Source of the DNA: Camellia lanceoleosa
Lineage: Eukaryota; Streptophyta; Magnoliopsida; Ericales; Theaceae
Length of the DNA stretch: 64,000 nt
Direction: 5' to 3'
NCBI GenBank assembly: GCA_025200525.1
Contig: CM045763.1
Location: 159,780,246-159,844,245, forward strand
The notes beneath the pieces are model-generated. The model had not been told where the DNA came from. It worked only from the letters and a program-made list of their open reading frames with translations, and searched no databases. Position 1 is the first letter of the stretch. Every line of letters begins with the position of its first letter. Below, piece by piece: positions 52,750-64,000 of this stretch. The translations under genes and the position numbers were made by a program.

Positions 52750-55700
52750 TGTAACAGGTCCGCGAAGGAACTCACGGGTTACAGTTCGGACTCCCCTTTT
52801 TTGTTTGTTGTGGTTCTTAATCTGAACCAAAGAGTCCAACTCTGGCAAATCATTTTTTGAAAAAGCATTTTGAAAAGAAGTGCCAAACATGGATCGCTTT
52901 GCTAGATACGTAGTCGCCACCTAAATATTTTTTAAATGGGAAATTTAGGAAACCTCGACTCGGTCGATGCGTGTCCTCATCACCAAAGTTGTCTTGGCTC
53001 GAGCTTGCACGATCAGGAAGGTCACTATGAGCACCTTCGCCCGGTCAAGACCGCCTCTACTAACCATGATATCCGGTTTTGAAAACTTTATGCGTTCTTA
53101 TTCCATTATTAGCCTAGAATTACTATGTTATGCTACGACAAACAAGTATAGACTAGATCACCTAATTTGAAATAAGCATTGTATACAGTTGGTTTTGAAA
53201 ACGCTTTGGAATTTGCTACTTTCAAAGTAGGCTAAAACACTGATTTCAACAAGTTTTTCCAACTCAAGTAATCCAACCTCCACCCAGGCATTCAAGCGGT
53301 TATATCATATAAGCACTAGCCTCATGGTAATCATGCTATTATGGAAACACCACACGCATGCGATATGCTAAAGTGTAAAAGCTTACCTAGTACTCCAAGC
53401 CAAAAGTAAACCGGTTAGTAATCATATGCATGATCCTAGTTCATGTTAAGTGGCTAATGCAACACAAGCAATGGTGTAATCTAAGCAGTTTCGGTTGTCC
53501 TAAGCATGGCATATGGAATGCTACAAATAGCACGATTCAATTTGGAAATTGAAATACAATGTAGTTAGCGTGATGTCACGAGCGATGCATGTAAACAAAT
53601 ACATGGATGCACGCATGCATTGCATAAGGTATGCTAAAATAAACGCGTGCCTAATCTACCATCATAAGGTAAATAAAAGGGAAGAAAGAAGTGGGGTTGG
53701 AAGACATGCACACACCCACACACACTTATTACAAATACGCCATCACAGGAGGGATGAAAGAATATCTGACCCAAAATAATACAAATCAATACAAAATGAA
53801 TTATTACAAAATTTCTAATTAAATTAATAAATTAAATGCAGAAAAGAAAAGGCATGGGATCTGCGAATGATGCATCCGACTACCAAAAACCCACACAATA
53901 ATATTGCCTCTGTTCTGTTTACCTGTCTCTCCAAAATTGCCAAGGTCCCGAATACCTTCCTTGCGTCTTCAGACACCACCGGTGGAGGAAGTGCCCATCG
54001 CCATCAAAATTTCTAGGTGATTAGAGTTTATCGGCCACCCATATAGTGCTTGGTCGGCACTCTATAATGCGATCGGCATAAAATTCCGCTGAAGGGCAGT
54101 TTTGTGACAAAGCCAGAGACAGACGATTGCATGGCATGGAATTTCAAGCAAATATGTGCATGGACACACTCCCTATCATGCAATGGACTCAAGGGAGCAT
54201 GGCCCTCGACCCCCCGGGCCATCAATCACGCGTTTCAATGGATGATGGCCCAAAAGCCAAGTTAGCAACTTTGATTTCAAATGTGATGCAAACCAAACAA
54301 ACACATAAAGCCCAACCTCTATCACTTGATCAAGAGGCAAGGCATGCATGCTTGATGCAACCCTAGGCATGTGATCTAGTATGCAACATGAGCATGCAAA
54401 GGAGCAAAGTAGACTAGAGCATAACCTAAACATGTAAGCAAACAAGGCATGCAACAACATGCAACGATGAACTTAAACTAACATGGATGGCTCGCAAGCA
54501 TGCCAAAATCGTTGGCTATGGCAAAATGAGACACTTTCAATGCATGCACGCATGCACGCATAAACCGAGGACCAAACCTAAGGCATCAAATGCCACTCTA
54601 ATAAGGCATGGCAAGGGATGCAAGATGGCATACAAGCATGTGAATTTCAGAGGAGATAAATGATGCAAAACAGCCCGAAACATAGCGAAATGACACTAAG
54701 TGCATAAACGGACCGAAATGCAAGATTATGCACATGGAAATGACCTATAGCTATATCAAACATGCATAATCTGGACATGAAGTATGAAAAAAAAGCAAGG
54801 CAGCCCCAAAAAAGCATTTTTTCAGTTCAAAGCATGGCCAAGCAGGTGAGCATAGATAAGGCAAAAACAGCATGCAAAAATTGGCCCTCAAGCTAGGTAA
54901 TGAAGCAAGTGGTAGATGCAAAGCTCAAACTGAAAAAGACCCTTCAACAACACTGAAGAGGGGCCAAAAATATGACTAATAACAGTTTATGACAGCCCCC
55001 AAATCAATATAAAAACACCCTTAAAATGCAATGCAAGATTAAGGCCACAAGAGGGCTATAACATGAAGTATACAAAAAAAGCATCAAACAACCAAAGACC
55101 CTTAATGAAACATGTCAAGGGGGTCAAAATATGGCCACTCTAAGTTCTGATCATGGCCGAAAAATAGAAGCAAAACAAGCTAAACAAACATGCAAAAATG
55201 GGGACCAAAGAGGGGTAATGAAGCAAGTCATACATGGAGGTCCTCAGTGTTGAGCCCTTCTTCAATGTTGAAGAAGGGCTCAAAATCTTCTCTTACAGTT
55301 TACATCGAAGCTCAAAAATACTTGTAAATAAGGCTAACCAATGAAGCTAAAAATGCAAGTTTAAGGAAATGGATGCTTACCCTTGAAGAAGCGACAAACC
55401 GGCCCTTGGTCCAGTTTCTAGCTTCTAACCTCTGCAAATGGCCTCCCCAAGTGCTGGAATGGAGGATGGAGGTGTTGTGCTAGGTGTTGTAGGGCAAATG
55501 ATGCAAGAACAAAAGGTGTTTGGAGGCTTGGATAAGATAGATATAGAGGGTTGTAGATATATATGTTAGATATATATATGTCTACTCTCTAGGTTTTTGC
55601 TCAAAACTCCAACCTTTTACAATGGAGGAAGGCTCTTTATATAGGAAAAGGCCAAGGCTTAAAGCTTATGAGACAAGCTAAAAGAAATGGGCAAAGGGTG

Positions 55701-56714
55701 CAAATGGCTCAAGGTTTCTTGGAGAAGCTAAAGCACTGTAGGCTTCTTGAGGAAGCCAAGACAAAGAGGTCAAGGCTTCCTCAAGAAGCCTTTGAGTAAA
55801 GGGTGCAAAAAAAGGGTCCAAAGGTGGTCAATGGCTCAAATAGCAACATATATGCAGTGTGCTGGTGCATTCCAACTGGGTACTGATGCACCAGGCTTGA
55901 GGGTGCAAAGGGTGCAAACCGGCGAAAAATTTGGTCGTCGGCCAAAATAAAGTGCCGGTCGGCAAAATAGATTGCCGATAGATGATTCCAAGGTCAAAAA
56001 AACGGCCAGTGGGTATGCAAATTGAAGCCCCGGAAGTTAGCTTTCCAATGGCGCAAACCTTGCATCAAAATTCCTCCTGTGCAGAAAGTTATGCCCTTTT
56101 TGGTGAAGCCGCGCAGACTCGATCCAAACGGGGTGATGCCTAGCTTCAACCAATCATATCTCCTCCACCCGGACTTGGCTTTAGGAGATTCTTGAATGAA
56201 AAATAAAGCCCCAGAAGTCTTCTTTCCAATGGTGGTAGCCTCATAGCTCAAATCCAAGTGTATAGGTAGATAAGCTTGATTTAGCGATGACTGCTCGTCT
56301 TTCTCCCACCCGGATTCATCTTGAACTTCTCCCAAACTAGTTTTCTCCCCTCTTCTCCTCTTCTCTTCAACTTCAAACCCCGAAGTAAGGTGTTTTGAAA
56401 GATTTTTCAAAGATTTCATCTCTCTTTCATTCATCTCCACTTTGTCCTTGCTCGGTTTACCGAAAAGCACACCATTTACCGAAATGCGATTGTCGGAACA
56501 TCGTGGGAATTTTATTTCAAAAATGTTTTGAAAGAGAAGGTTTTAAGGTCTCAAAACCAACCAAAATAATTTTGGTTCAAAATGGGGTGTGAAGTTGAGA
56601 TTCGCTTCTCTCCTTGCCGAAGAAACTGAACCTTTGCCCTGCGCAGTTTCCAACACCGAGCAAACCATTAGTAGCGCCCAAGTCTTGAGGGCAGTCAAAA
56701 ATGGGGTGTCTCTG
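52750..56714 (-). mobile_element. 3' LTR of T4
   Basis: Plus-strand start TGTAACAGGTCCGC aligns with TGTAGACGCGCC of T2. ACAGTTCGGACTCC, GAACCAAAGAGTCCAACTC and ACTCGCAAGTAGGC-like words follow as in T2. The other end is AATGGGGTGTCTCTG, a mutated form of GGGGTGTCTACA. TATATAAAG (complement of about 55633-55641) and GGCC clusters A (55920-55985) and B (54000-54080) are present. The body at 54300-55400 is non-coding, with ATGCAAG and GGCATGC words. Confidence 0.85.
55250..55283. other. Perfect 16-bp-stem hairpin in the T4 LTR
   Basis: TTGAGCCCTTCTTCAA, then TG, then TTGAAGAAGGGCTCAA. It sits downstream of the TATA box in element sense, where T1 and T2 have hairpins of different sequence. Confidence 0.75.
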
Positions 56715-57079
56715 ATTTGCCCTCTTTGATAGAACTTGGAAGTCATAACAATGACGGGAGTGAATGTCAAAGCCCAGAGACGACCCATTTTTGACAAGGC
56801 CGAAGACTTGGACAAACAAACAAAATATTGATAAATAAATGGTTGTGCCCACAAATGCCTCTCGTATCCCTTTGCAAGGAATGAAACCAAGCATAGTTGA
56901 GGCGAGGATGCAAAGTGATGCACAATGCAAGTGCATAACTTATGATTATGCAAAGAGAGGCATGATGAAGCAATTATAAATGCAACATTTTAGCGAATGC
57001 TATGCAAGCAAGTAGACATGAACCAAACTACATCTCATGTAGAAAGGATGTAAGAGAATTATGCAATTCTCATGAACAT
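56715..57079 (-). other. T4 polypurine tract and terminal 3' untranslated region
   Basis: Minus-strand ATCAAAGAGGGCAAATC precedes the LTR and is a decayed version of the T1/T2 tract. TTTGACATTCACTCCCGTCA and GTCAAAAATGGGTCGTCT follow, as in T1-T3. No gene. Confidence 0.75.
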
Positions 57080-59147
57080 GTGCGTTAGATACGCAAAACT
57101 GAACGAAGTGTGATAGATACACTAAGTGGTCAAACATGTGTGATGGATACACCAAAGTGAAGAGAGTGTGATGGATACACTATATGAATAAAGTGTGATT
57201 GATACACTAAGCGAATACGTAAACGAATGTGTGTGATGAATACACAAAGGGAGCATGTGATAGATACAAAAGGTGAACGTGTGTGGTAGATACACAAAGT
57301 GAAGCGAGTGTGATGGATGCACTATATGAAGCAAAGCATGATGGATACACTGTATGAAGCAAGGTGTGATGGATACACAAGATGAGCATAGTGTGATAGA
57401 TGCATAAAGAGAAAGTGTGTGATTGATACACAAAGCGAGCGTGTGATTGATACACAAAGCGAAAGTGTGTGATTGATACACAAAGCGAGCGTGTGATTGA
57501 TACACAAAGTAAGCATAGTGTGACAAATACACAAAGCAAAACGAGTGTGATGGATACACTAAGCAAATATGTGATAGATATACTAAGCGAATGTGTGTGA
57601 TGGATACACAAAGGGGCATGTGTGATTGATACACAAAAGCGAAAGTGTGTGATTGATACACAAAGCGGCGTGTGATTGATACACAAAGTAAGCATAGTGT
57701 GACAAATACTGCGAAACAGTGTGATGGATACACTAAGCAAATATGTGATAGATATACTAGCGAATGTGTGTGATGGATACACAAAGAGGGCATGTGTGAT
57801 TGATACACAAAGCGGCGTCGTGATAGATACAAAGCGAGTGTGTGATAGATACACTATATGAACGAAGTGTGATTGATACACTAAATGAATGAAGTGAGAA
57901 AAGTGTGATGGATACACAAGGCAAACACAAAGTGTGATAGATGCACTAAGTGAACAAGTGTGATGGATACACAAAATGTACACAAAGTGTGATAGATGCA
58001 CTTAGTGAACAAAGTATGATTGATATACTAAAGGTGAACATGAAGTGTGATAGATGCACTTAGTGAACAAAGTATGATGGATATACTAAAGGTGAACGAA
58101 GTGTGATAGATGCACTTAGTGAACAAAGTATGATGGATATACTAAAGGTGAACACGAAGTGTGATAGATGCACTTAGTGAACAAGTATGATAGATATACA
58201 AAATGTGAACACAAAGTGTGATAGATGCACTTAATGAACAAGTGTGATGGATACACTAAATGTGAACACAAAGTGTGATAGATGCACTTAGTGAACAAGT
58301 ATGATAGATATACAAAATGTGAACACAAAGTGTGATAGATGCACTTAGTGAACAAGTATGATAGATATACAAAATGTGAACACAAAGTGTGATAGATGCA
58401 CTTAGTGAACAAGTATGATAGATATACAAAAGGTGAACACAAAGTGTGATAGATGCATAGTGAACAAGTATGATATAGATATACAAAGGTGAACACAAAG
58501 TGTGATAGATGCATAGTGAACAGGTATGATTGATATACAAAAGGTGAACACAAAAGTGTGATAGATGCATAGTGATCAAGTGTGATGGATACACTAAAGA
58601 TAATGAAGTGTGATGGATACACTAAAGTAAATGGCGTGTGTGATGGATACACTAAAGTAAATGAAGTGTGTGATGGATACACTAAAGTAAATAAAATGTG
58701 TGATGGATACACAAAATGAGAATGTGTGTGATAGATATAGAAAGATGAATATGCGTGATAGATACACAAAATGAAAATGTGTGTGATAGATACACAAAAG
58801 TGAGAATGTGTGTGATAGATACACAACATGAAGAGTGTGATTGATACACTAAATAAACATGTGTGATACATGAGGCAAACAAAGTGAATGAGGTGTGATG
58901 GATACACTAAAGTAAACATGTGATATGAAGAGAAGAATGGTGTGATAGATACACAAAGTGAATGAAGTGTGATTGATACACTAAGGCAAATAAAGTGTGT
59001 CAGATACACTGAGTGAATGAAGTGTGATTGATACGCTAAGGGAATGAGGTGTAATTGATACACTAAGGCAAATAAGGTGTGTTAGATACACTGAGTGAAT
59101 GGAGTGTGATTGATACACTAAGGGAATGAGGCGTGATTGATACACTA
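57080..59147. repeat. 2-kb tandem array in the T4 3' region
   Basis: The base unit of about 22-30 bp is GTGTGATAGATACACAAAGTG and variants. In 58000-58560 a higher-order unit of about 60 bp alternates GATGCACTTAGTGAACAA and GATATACTAAAGGTGAACA. Units differ by small substitutions and 1-3 base indels. The minus-strand frames of up to 315 codons rich in S, H, Y, I and T are by-products of the array. Confidence 0.95.
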
Positions 59148-60733
59148 TTAGCGGCAGCGGACTTGATCTTGAGCTTGAGGTAGAGGTACACTCATACTTT
59201 GGAGCATTGGCAAGGCCTAAAGAATTACCTACGAGATGTAGTCTCGGAACTTATTGAAGTTGAAGCGAACTCGAGATGCAGCGTTTTCCTCTTTTGCTTT
59301 TTGCTGCGGTCCGAACCATTATAGCTTTAGATAGGTCTGGTTCTGCTTTGTTCTCACATGACACAGGTTGAACCTGCGGTTTTATGAAAGAACAAAAATT
59401 GTTTTGCACAAATGTGGAGAATGGCACAACATTACGAGCACAAGATGATTTTTGAAATTGGCGGTGAGAATAAGTTCTCGGCCGGGTATTGAGCCTCTGT
59501 TGAACCGCAGCCGCCATGACTCAACAACGGAAAACAAAAAGGTAAACAACCTAAACACATCTATTGACACTTTCGAAATGACTCAAAACAAGAATCAAGG
59601 CAGACAAAACAAAACACAAGACTCAAATGTACAGGGGGCATTTCACGGGTATTATTTCCCACCCTTTCTCATTTGTGATTCTCACATCACTAGCCCTCAA
59701 GCTGTTTTTTACGAAAAAAGCCCTTTTCCTCACTTTTTCTCTCAGCACATCTCTCTATTCTTCAATCTCTCATTTTCATCCCTCACGAGTGGTTGGTGGA
59801 TAGACAAGTTGCGGGCTCTTGCCCTAGCATTCTGCTAGATTCTTTTCTTCGTACCTGCGGTGAACTTTCCTGAGAGGGGTTGCGCCAATGGGGGTGTGTA
59901 GAAAATCTGCAATCGGTTGATGATGCCTGTTTGAGTTTGGGCGTGGTTAGATCTGTCCATATGAGGAAGTGGAACATCTTGATCCATTCAATTCGTTAGC
60001 CGCACTTGACTTGATACCTCGTTGCTTGGAGGATGAGAGCTTTCGACCTTTTGTTGTTAGCTTCAATTGTGCCATTTTAAGCAAGTAGAGTGCCCTTCGG
60101 CAAGTATCTTGGCGATGGGGAAAAGACGAAGCTTTGACTCAGTTGTGCCCCTAGTTCATCATTTTGACCATTTTTATTTTGCTTTCTACTAAAACAATTT
60201 TGACTAACATGAGAGTTAGATTAACATGCTTGTTCAATTTTTACGATTTAAAATCATGCAAGTCATACTATGAGCCTTTGAAAATTTTCCTTTTTTTGGG
60301 TCGAAAAATGGTCGATTTTGGAAAAGATGGAATAATTTTGAAGAATTAATCAACCTCATTAAAATTCTCAAAAACTATTTTTGCAAACAGCCAATACCCA
60401 ACAAGCACGGAACCTACTCTTGAGATCATAACCTCGGATCCATAGTAATGGAAAATTGCCCTTGTCGAAGAACTTTTGCATAGCAGCGGAAGATTGCCCT
60501 TGTTTCAGATAACATCGCGATGTATTTGTAATCCGATCCTCGGAGCGAACACAGCAGACTCTCGGATCTGAGAGGAGGCAAAGATGATCAAAATCATCAC
60601 ATGGACACAATTGATTTGGAAGTGTTTGTGGCTAGACTTCAGAATGAAGTTGCCTACGTATCCCAAAGATGGGAATCAAGCCTTACGTAGTTCGGGGTTA
60701 AGGTACACTCAGGTATTTAACCTCTCATTTTAT
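59148..60733 (-). other. T4 untranslated region shared with T2 and T3
   Basis: GAGAATGGCACAACATT (59415), GGGTATTATTTCCCACCC (59648), CTCACATCACTAGCCCTCA (59691), TTGTGCCCCTAGTTCATCA (60143) and CCTACGTATCCCAAAGATGG (60652) all have T2 counterparts at 23440-24740. No gene recognised. The array directly follows this block, with no PMD gene between. Confidence 0.65.
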
Positions 60734-60912
60734 GCTCTAACTTTTGCCAAGCTTTGTTGCGAGTTTTCGACCTTCGAGCTTTGTTTTCTTTTCTTTTCAT
60801 TTTCATTTCTTTTCTTCTTCTTCTATTTTTTTTTTTTTTTTGCATTTTTTGTTTTTTGTATCTTTGCATTTTTCTTTTTCTTTTTCATTCTTTTCTTGCT
60901 CTAACTTTTGCC
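60734..60912 (-). repeat. Homopurine tract of T4 bracketed by direct repeats
   Basis: Plus-strand T-rich sequence (60785-60897) lies between GCTCTAACTTTTGCC at 60734 and at 60898. The layout and flanking CCCTTAGGGTTTT are as in T2. Confidence 0.85.
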
Positions 60913-61500
60913 TAGGTGCCCTTAGGGTTTTAGGCCCGTGAGCCTCTCAAAGGGTAAAAGTGTAACAAGTCCATGCCAAATGGTTTTGAGATTGAAGCCC
61001 TCTGTATCGGAGAATGGGTACATTGTATTGATTTGAAGGATCCACCTTTGACTCTTGAGCACATCGGATATTTTTACCCCTAGTTAGAGGGTATACATTC
61101 TAACTTTGCAAGCTTCTTGATGAGGTCGACCTTCTTGGTCGACTTTGGTGCCTCTTGTTCAAGAAATTTGCTTCAAATCAGCCACAGGCCTTACATTGTA
61201 GTCGGCCGTTGAACATTGAATGCAGATTCAAGGTTTGAAAGCAAGGGGTGAGTCTCGAAATTTGAAGCGATCTAAATGCACAATCTCAAGAGCGATTCCA
61301 CCAGTCTTAGCGGGACGCGCAAAACATTTTTTGGCGGTTTTTAAGCGACAAATCACTCATGAGAAGATAGTGTGGAACGAGTCTGGATCGAGCAGGATCC
61401 TTCTCGATTACTCATCTTGAACAAGCATGATTTCATTCATTAAGGGCTTATACGACTTTCTTTCTCTCAAGTTGATCAATTTTGCAAAACCGAGAATTCC
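60913..61500 (-). pseudogene. T4 pol scar: pre-RT piece joined to the post-deletion region
   Basis: On the minus strand LMNEIMLV (about 61445) starts the same pre-RT peptide as in T2 and T3 but is soon frameshifted. It passes into GATTGTGCATTTAGATCGC, matching T2 GATTGTATGACCCAGATCGC at the same deletion scar. No catalytic domain. Confidence 0.6.
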
Positions 61501-63760
61501 TTCCTCTTTGTTTTTACCACAGTGTTCAAAAGTTTTGAAAAACTTAGGTCAATGCAATGAATTCAAGGCCTGAGAAAAGACCTGACTTCTTAGTCAAATA
61601 TTATCATTTCATTGAACTTAGGCATAAGCACAAGGTGACAAACACAAGAGTGTGAAAATCAACTTTGTTCCATTCAAATCTGTTAGCACAACTGGCTCCT
61701 TGGCTGAAAGGACTCAAAAAGAAAGTGAAAGACAAACACAAAACAAAATGGTGATGTCAGGTAACACCCGGAATCACCGACTCCTACATAACTAGGGACT
61801 CGATACAACAAGAAGACCTTAACCAAAAGTGACTCAAAATAAAGGCAGGACTCTAAACAAAACAATAGGCTCAATACCCAAGCCAGAAAGTACAAAAACT
61901 AGTATTTGCATACTGCTCAAAAAAGTGCGTGCCATTCCCACGTCTGGAGTAAACTGAGTGCCGCCCGCAGGTGGTTTATCCCCCGATCACATATTCATAC
62001 TATCCCCCAAGTTTACTGATCCAGTGGTGATAGACTCTACTGAGATGGTGCGGCAATGACCTTGTTGTCAAACAAATCCTGTACATCATAAGTGACGAAA
62101 GCGACTCTCGGTCTCATGACCGGTTTGTTGATAATGCGCCGATGCCAAATCTGGTCATGCTTTGGAGGAGAGGATGGGTAAAATTTGTTGTTCCAATGGT
62201 TTGAGATGTCCTTGGGATTAAGACCTCTAGAGCCTTTGACAAAGGCATGTAAAATTAATGAAAACCCTCTTGACTCGGGGTGGATATTTGGTTTCTGTGA
62301 GCTACTTAGGACGCCTTGCGGTGAATGGGGTTCTATTTTGATGTAGTGGTGGTGACCATGCCCATGTCTGAAGTCCTAGCAATTTGCATCCCGTGGTGGT
62401 CGCATTGACTGCGGAGTAAATACTCTGGTGCTCCTTTTCTGGTCGATAAGGCCACCTTTATAGCGTCCTCGATTTGTACCTAATCTCATGGAAGTGCGCA
62501 AGGTGTGTAGGGAAGGGCGATCATCTTCTGCATCGCTGGGTTGGAGATTGCGTACAATCATCCGTATCCCGGTCCTTGTCGGTCGGCTGGTGGTCATCGA
62601 AGAAGCTTTGGCCCTCAACGGGTTACAAAGTCGGAAAGCCCTCTTTGCTCTTACTGGTTGTCTCAAGATCGGGGTTGTGATCTCGTCTGGGTATTGTATG
62701 AATATTGTATAGCGAGGCCTCGGCCGTCTCTTCCGCCGTTTCATGAGTCCTCTAATTTGGCGTGCAGGATAGCGCGATAAAGCGAGGTCTGCCAAAAAGG
62801 GAGAGCTTCTGTAATCTTGTCAAGCCCATCGGGCGCAAAACATCTGAAAACAAACTCAAGTGGACCATGGGATCTCTCGACCCATCAAAACGGTCGATGT
62901 AAGGCATCTTTAAACGATTTGGCAACGTCACAGCTGCGTCGGTATATCCATCTTCGATGTCCGGGATGGACTTGACTCATTAGGATTTCTTAAACATTTT
63001 TTCCAACTTACTCAACTTGACCTTTGTGGGGTCCGCGAACTCAAAGGAGAGTGGGTACATTGATAGGCGTGGGCGCCTTGGATAGTTCTTGATAGAATCG
63101 GGGAATGAGCGGCCCCGTTGGAAGGCTGTATCCTCTTGGACATTTTGGACATTTAGGCGTCTCCTCGGTGTCGGAACCCTTGGTGGGAGGAGCGATCTGA
63201 AAGCGAATGCCGACTTCTTTGCTTTAACACAGCAATTGTCTCTGCTGTTGGGCTATGACCACGACTGTTGCTTAGTGAATTGAGTTAATGAGACAGCATC
63301 TTTGCATGGCTTTCATACTATCTGAGTTGGCGCACCATCTATTCCAAACTCGACATATTGTCTGATCTAAGCGAGCAATCGGTATATCGTATGCTGCGAT
63401 GGGCTCGGTAATCTCAACATTTGCTCAAAATCACTAATTTGGTATTGTTGTCTTGGTGATGCGTGCTGACTAGCCTTCTCATGCGATTACCTTTGGTGAG
63501 TCTTTGACACGACAAAGTCTGTCGATACAAATCAATGTGCAGGGAGATAGTGGAGCCTATACGAAGCTATGGTTCCAAGACTACCTAGCAAAGGAAAAAC
63601 ACGACATCTCAACTCAACTTCACCAAAAGCAGTCTGGCGGAAATTTGAGCGCAACATGTTCTATGCGATCCTTTGTTTCCCAAAATCAACGCCCCAAATC
63701 TGAATCGATACATGCAAATATAAGCGATTCTCAAAAATACTATCTTGGTGCTCGCGAACT
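61501..63760 (-). pseudogene. gag: T4 gag remnant
   Basis: Minus-strand fragments: LSKLEKMFKKS (about 63000), DLALSRYPARQ and RIIVRNLQPS-like MIVRNLQPSDAEDD (62580-62560) within a 139-codon frame (62795-62376), INFTCLCQRL (about 62245), equivalent to PLYMPLSRAL of T2, and DNKVIA (about 62070). The order equals that of T3 and T2. Frameshifts and stops are frequent. It is more decayed than T2 gag but keeps the N-terminal part that T2 lost. Confidence 0.7.
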
Positions 63761-64000
63761 GATGCAGAACTTCATAAAAAGCGGTATATCGTTCTGTGAG
63801 ATACACTCTAAAAGCACATAGCAAGTAAGAGAGCCAAAACACCCATATCTTTGGGGTAGGGTTTCTCTATCCTATTTTGTCGAGAGCTAGGGTTTCACTA
63901 CATGCCTTGACGGTTTCAAACAACCTAAAATCGGGTAAGCAACTTTGTCCTAGTTTGGAATGGTCACTATGGATTAGAATATGCACTAAGTCGAATGGTC
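63761..64000 (-). other. T4 5' leader at the window edge
   Basis: GATACACTCTAAAAGCACAT, AGCAAGTAAGAGAGCC, GGGGTAGGGTTTC, GAGCTAGGGTTTCACTAC and CTAGTTTGGAATGG match T2 27305-27500 nearly base for base. By this alignment the PBS lies about 230 bases further right. Confidence 0.85.

Larger units (their letters stand above)
52750..64000 (-). mobile_element. T4: Tat/Ogre-like element, minus strand, right end outside window
   Basis: In sense orientation from the right edge: leader, gag remnant, pre-RT scar, homopurine tract, untranslated block, 2-kb tandem array, polypurine tract, 3' LTR. The leader sequence at the very right edge matches T2 (27300-27510), so the PBS and 5' LTR should begin about 250 bases beyond the window. 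There is no PMD gene between pol scar and array. The pre-RT scar is the same as in T2. Confidence 0.85.

Noticed and set aside
57122..59063. Long minus-strand open frames (up to 315 codons) with repeated VYPSH and YHTCSL patterns
   Set aside because: They follow the tandem array exactly and exist in more than one frame; they are products of a repeat with few stop codons, not a gene.
1..64000. Integrated plant virus (caulimovirid) sequences
   Set aside because: All reverse transcriptase and integrase traces match Ty3/gypsy retrotransposons (Tat and Tekay types, with LTR ends and TSDs); no movement protein or coat protein signature was seen.
1..64000. tRNA or rRNA genes
   Set aside because: No cloverleaf with a B-box such as GGTTCGAATCC in context and no rRNA core was recognised; only the PBS sequences match tRNA 3' ends.

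Overview
This window is plant nuclear DNA (probably a eudicot; the species cannot be fixed from the sequence) from a repeat-rich, heterochromatin-like region. I see no functioning host gene, no tRNA or rRNA gene and no organellar block. Nearly all of it is LTR retrotransposons nested up to four deep, plus one LINE-like insertion, and all of their coding regions show decay.

Layout. Four elements of one Ty3/gypsy Tat/Ogre-like group are called T1-T4 here. T1 (plus strand) enters from the left edge and ends with a 3' LTR at 6297-10480. T3 (plus, 11006-42259) is complete, with target site duplication (TSD) ATGAG. T2 (minus, 14344-31386) is complete, with TSD CATTT, and lies inside T3 just after its primer binding site (PBS). 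T4 (minus, 52750 to the right edge) has its 3' LTR at 52750-56714 and its gag region near the right edge. T1 and T3 are inserted in a minus-oriented gypsy element X, whose LTR is spread over 10513-11005, 42260-42601 and 45151-47852. That LTR also received a solo LTR of its own family (42602-45145, TSD CTTAT) and a LINE-like retroposon (46232-46990, TSD AGTCCATATTC). X abuts, and probably interrupts, a Tekay/Del-type chromovirus K (plus; reverse transcriptase to chromodomain at 47853-50490; 3' LTR at 50639-52749).

The notable system is inside T1 and T2. Each carries a multi-exon plant mobile domain (PMD) gene antisense to the retrotransposon, between the pol remnant and the 3' tandem-repeat zone. 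The two copies (930-4077 minus; 19590-22949 plus) share six exons with four identical exon lengths, consensus splice sites and a roughly 109-bp tandem repeat in intron 1. Both are now broken by stops and frameshifts. Introns can pass through retrotransposition only if they are antisense to the genomic RNA, which fits this arrangement. GC-rich GGCC/CCGGC inverted-repeat clusters lie upstream of the PMD genes and in U3 of every Tat LTR, and within T1 and T2 the two kinds of cluster resemble each other.

All four Tat elements also carry a different tandem array in the same 3' position: 34 bp in T1, 39-41 bp in T2, 66-69 bp in T3 and a roughly 22-30 bp derived array in T4. T1 keeps three copies of the unit that is amplified in T2. 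T2, T3 and T4 share a homopurine tract (sense strand) bracketed by direct repeats after the pol remnant. T2 and T4 share the same pol deletion, suggesting a non-autonomous subfamily moved in trans.
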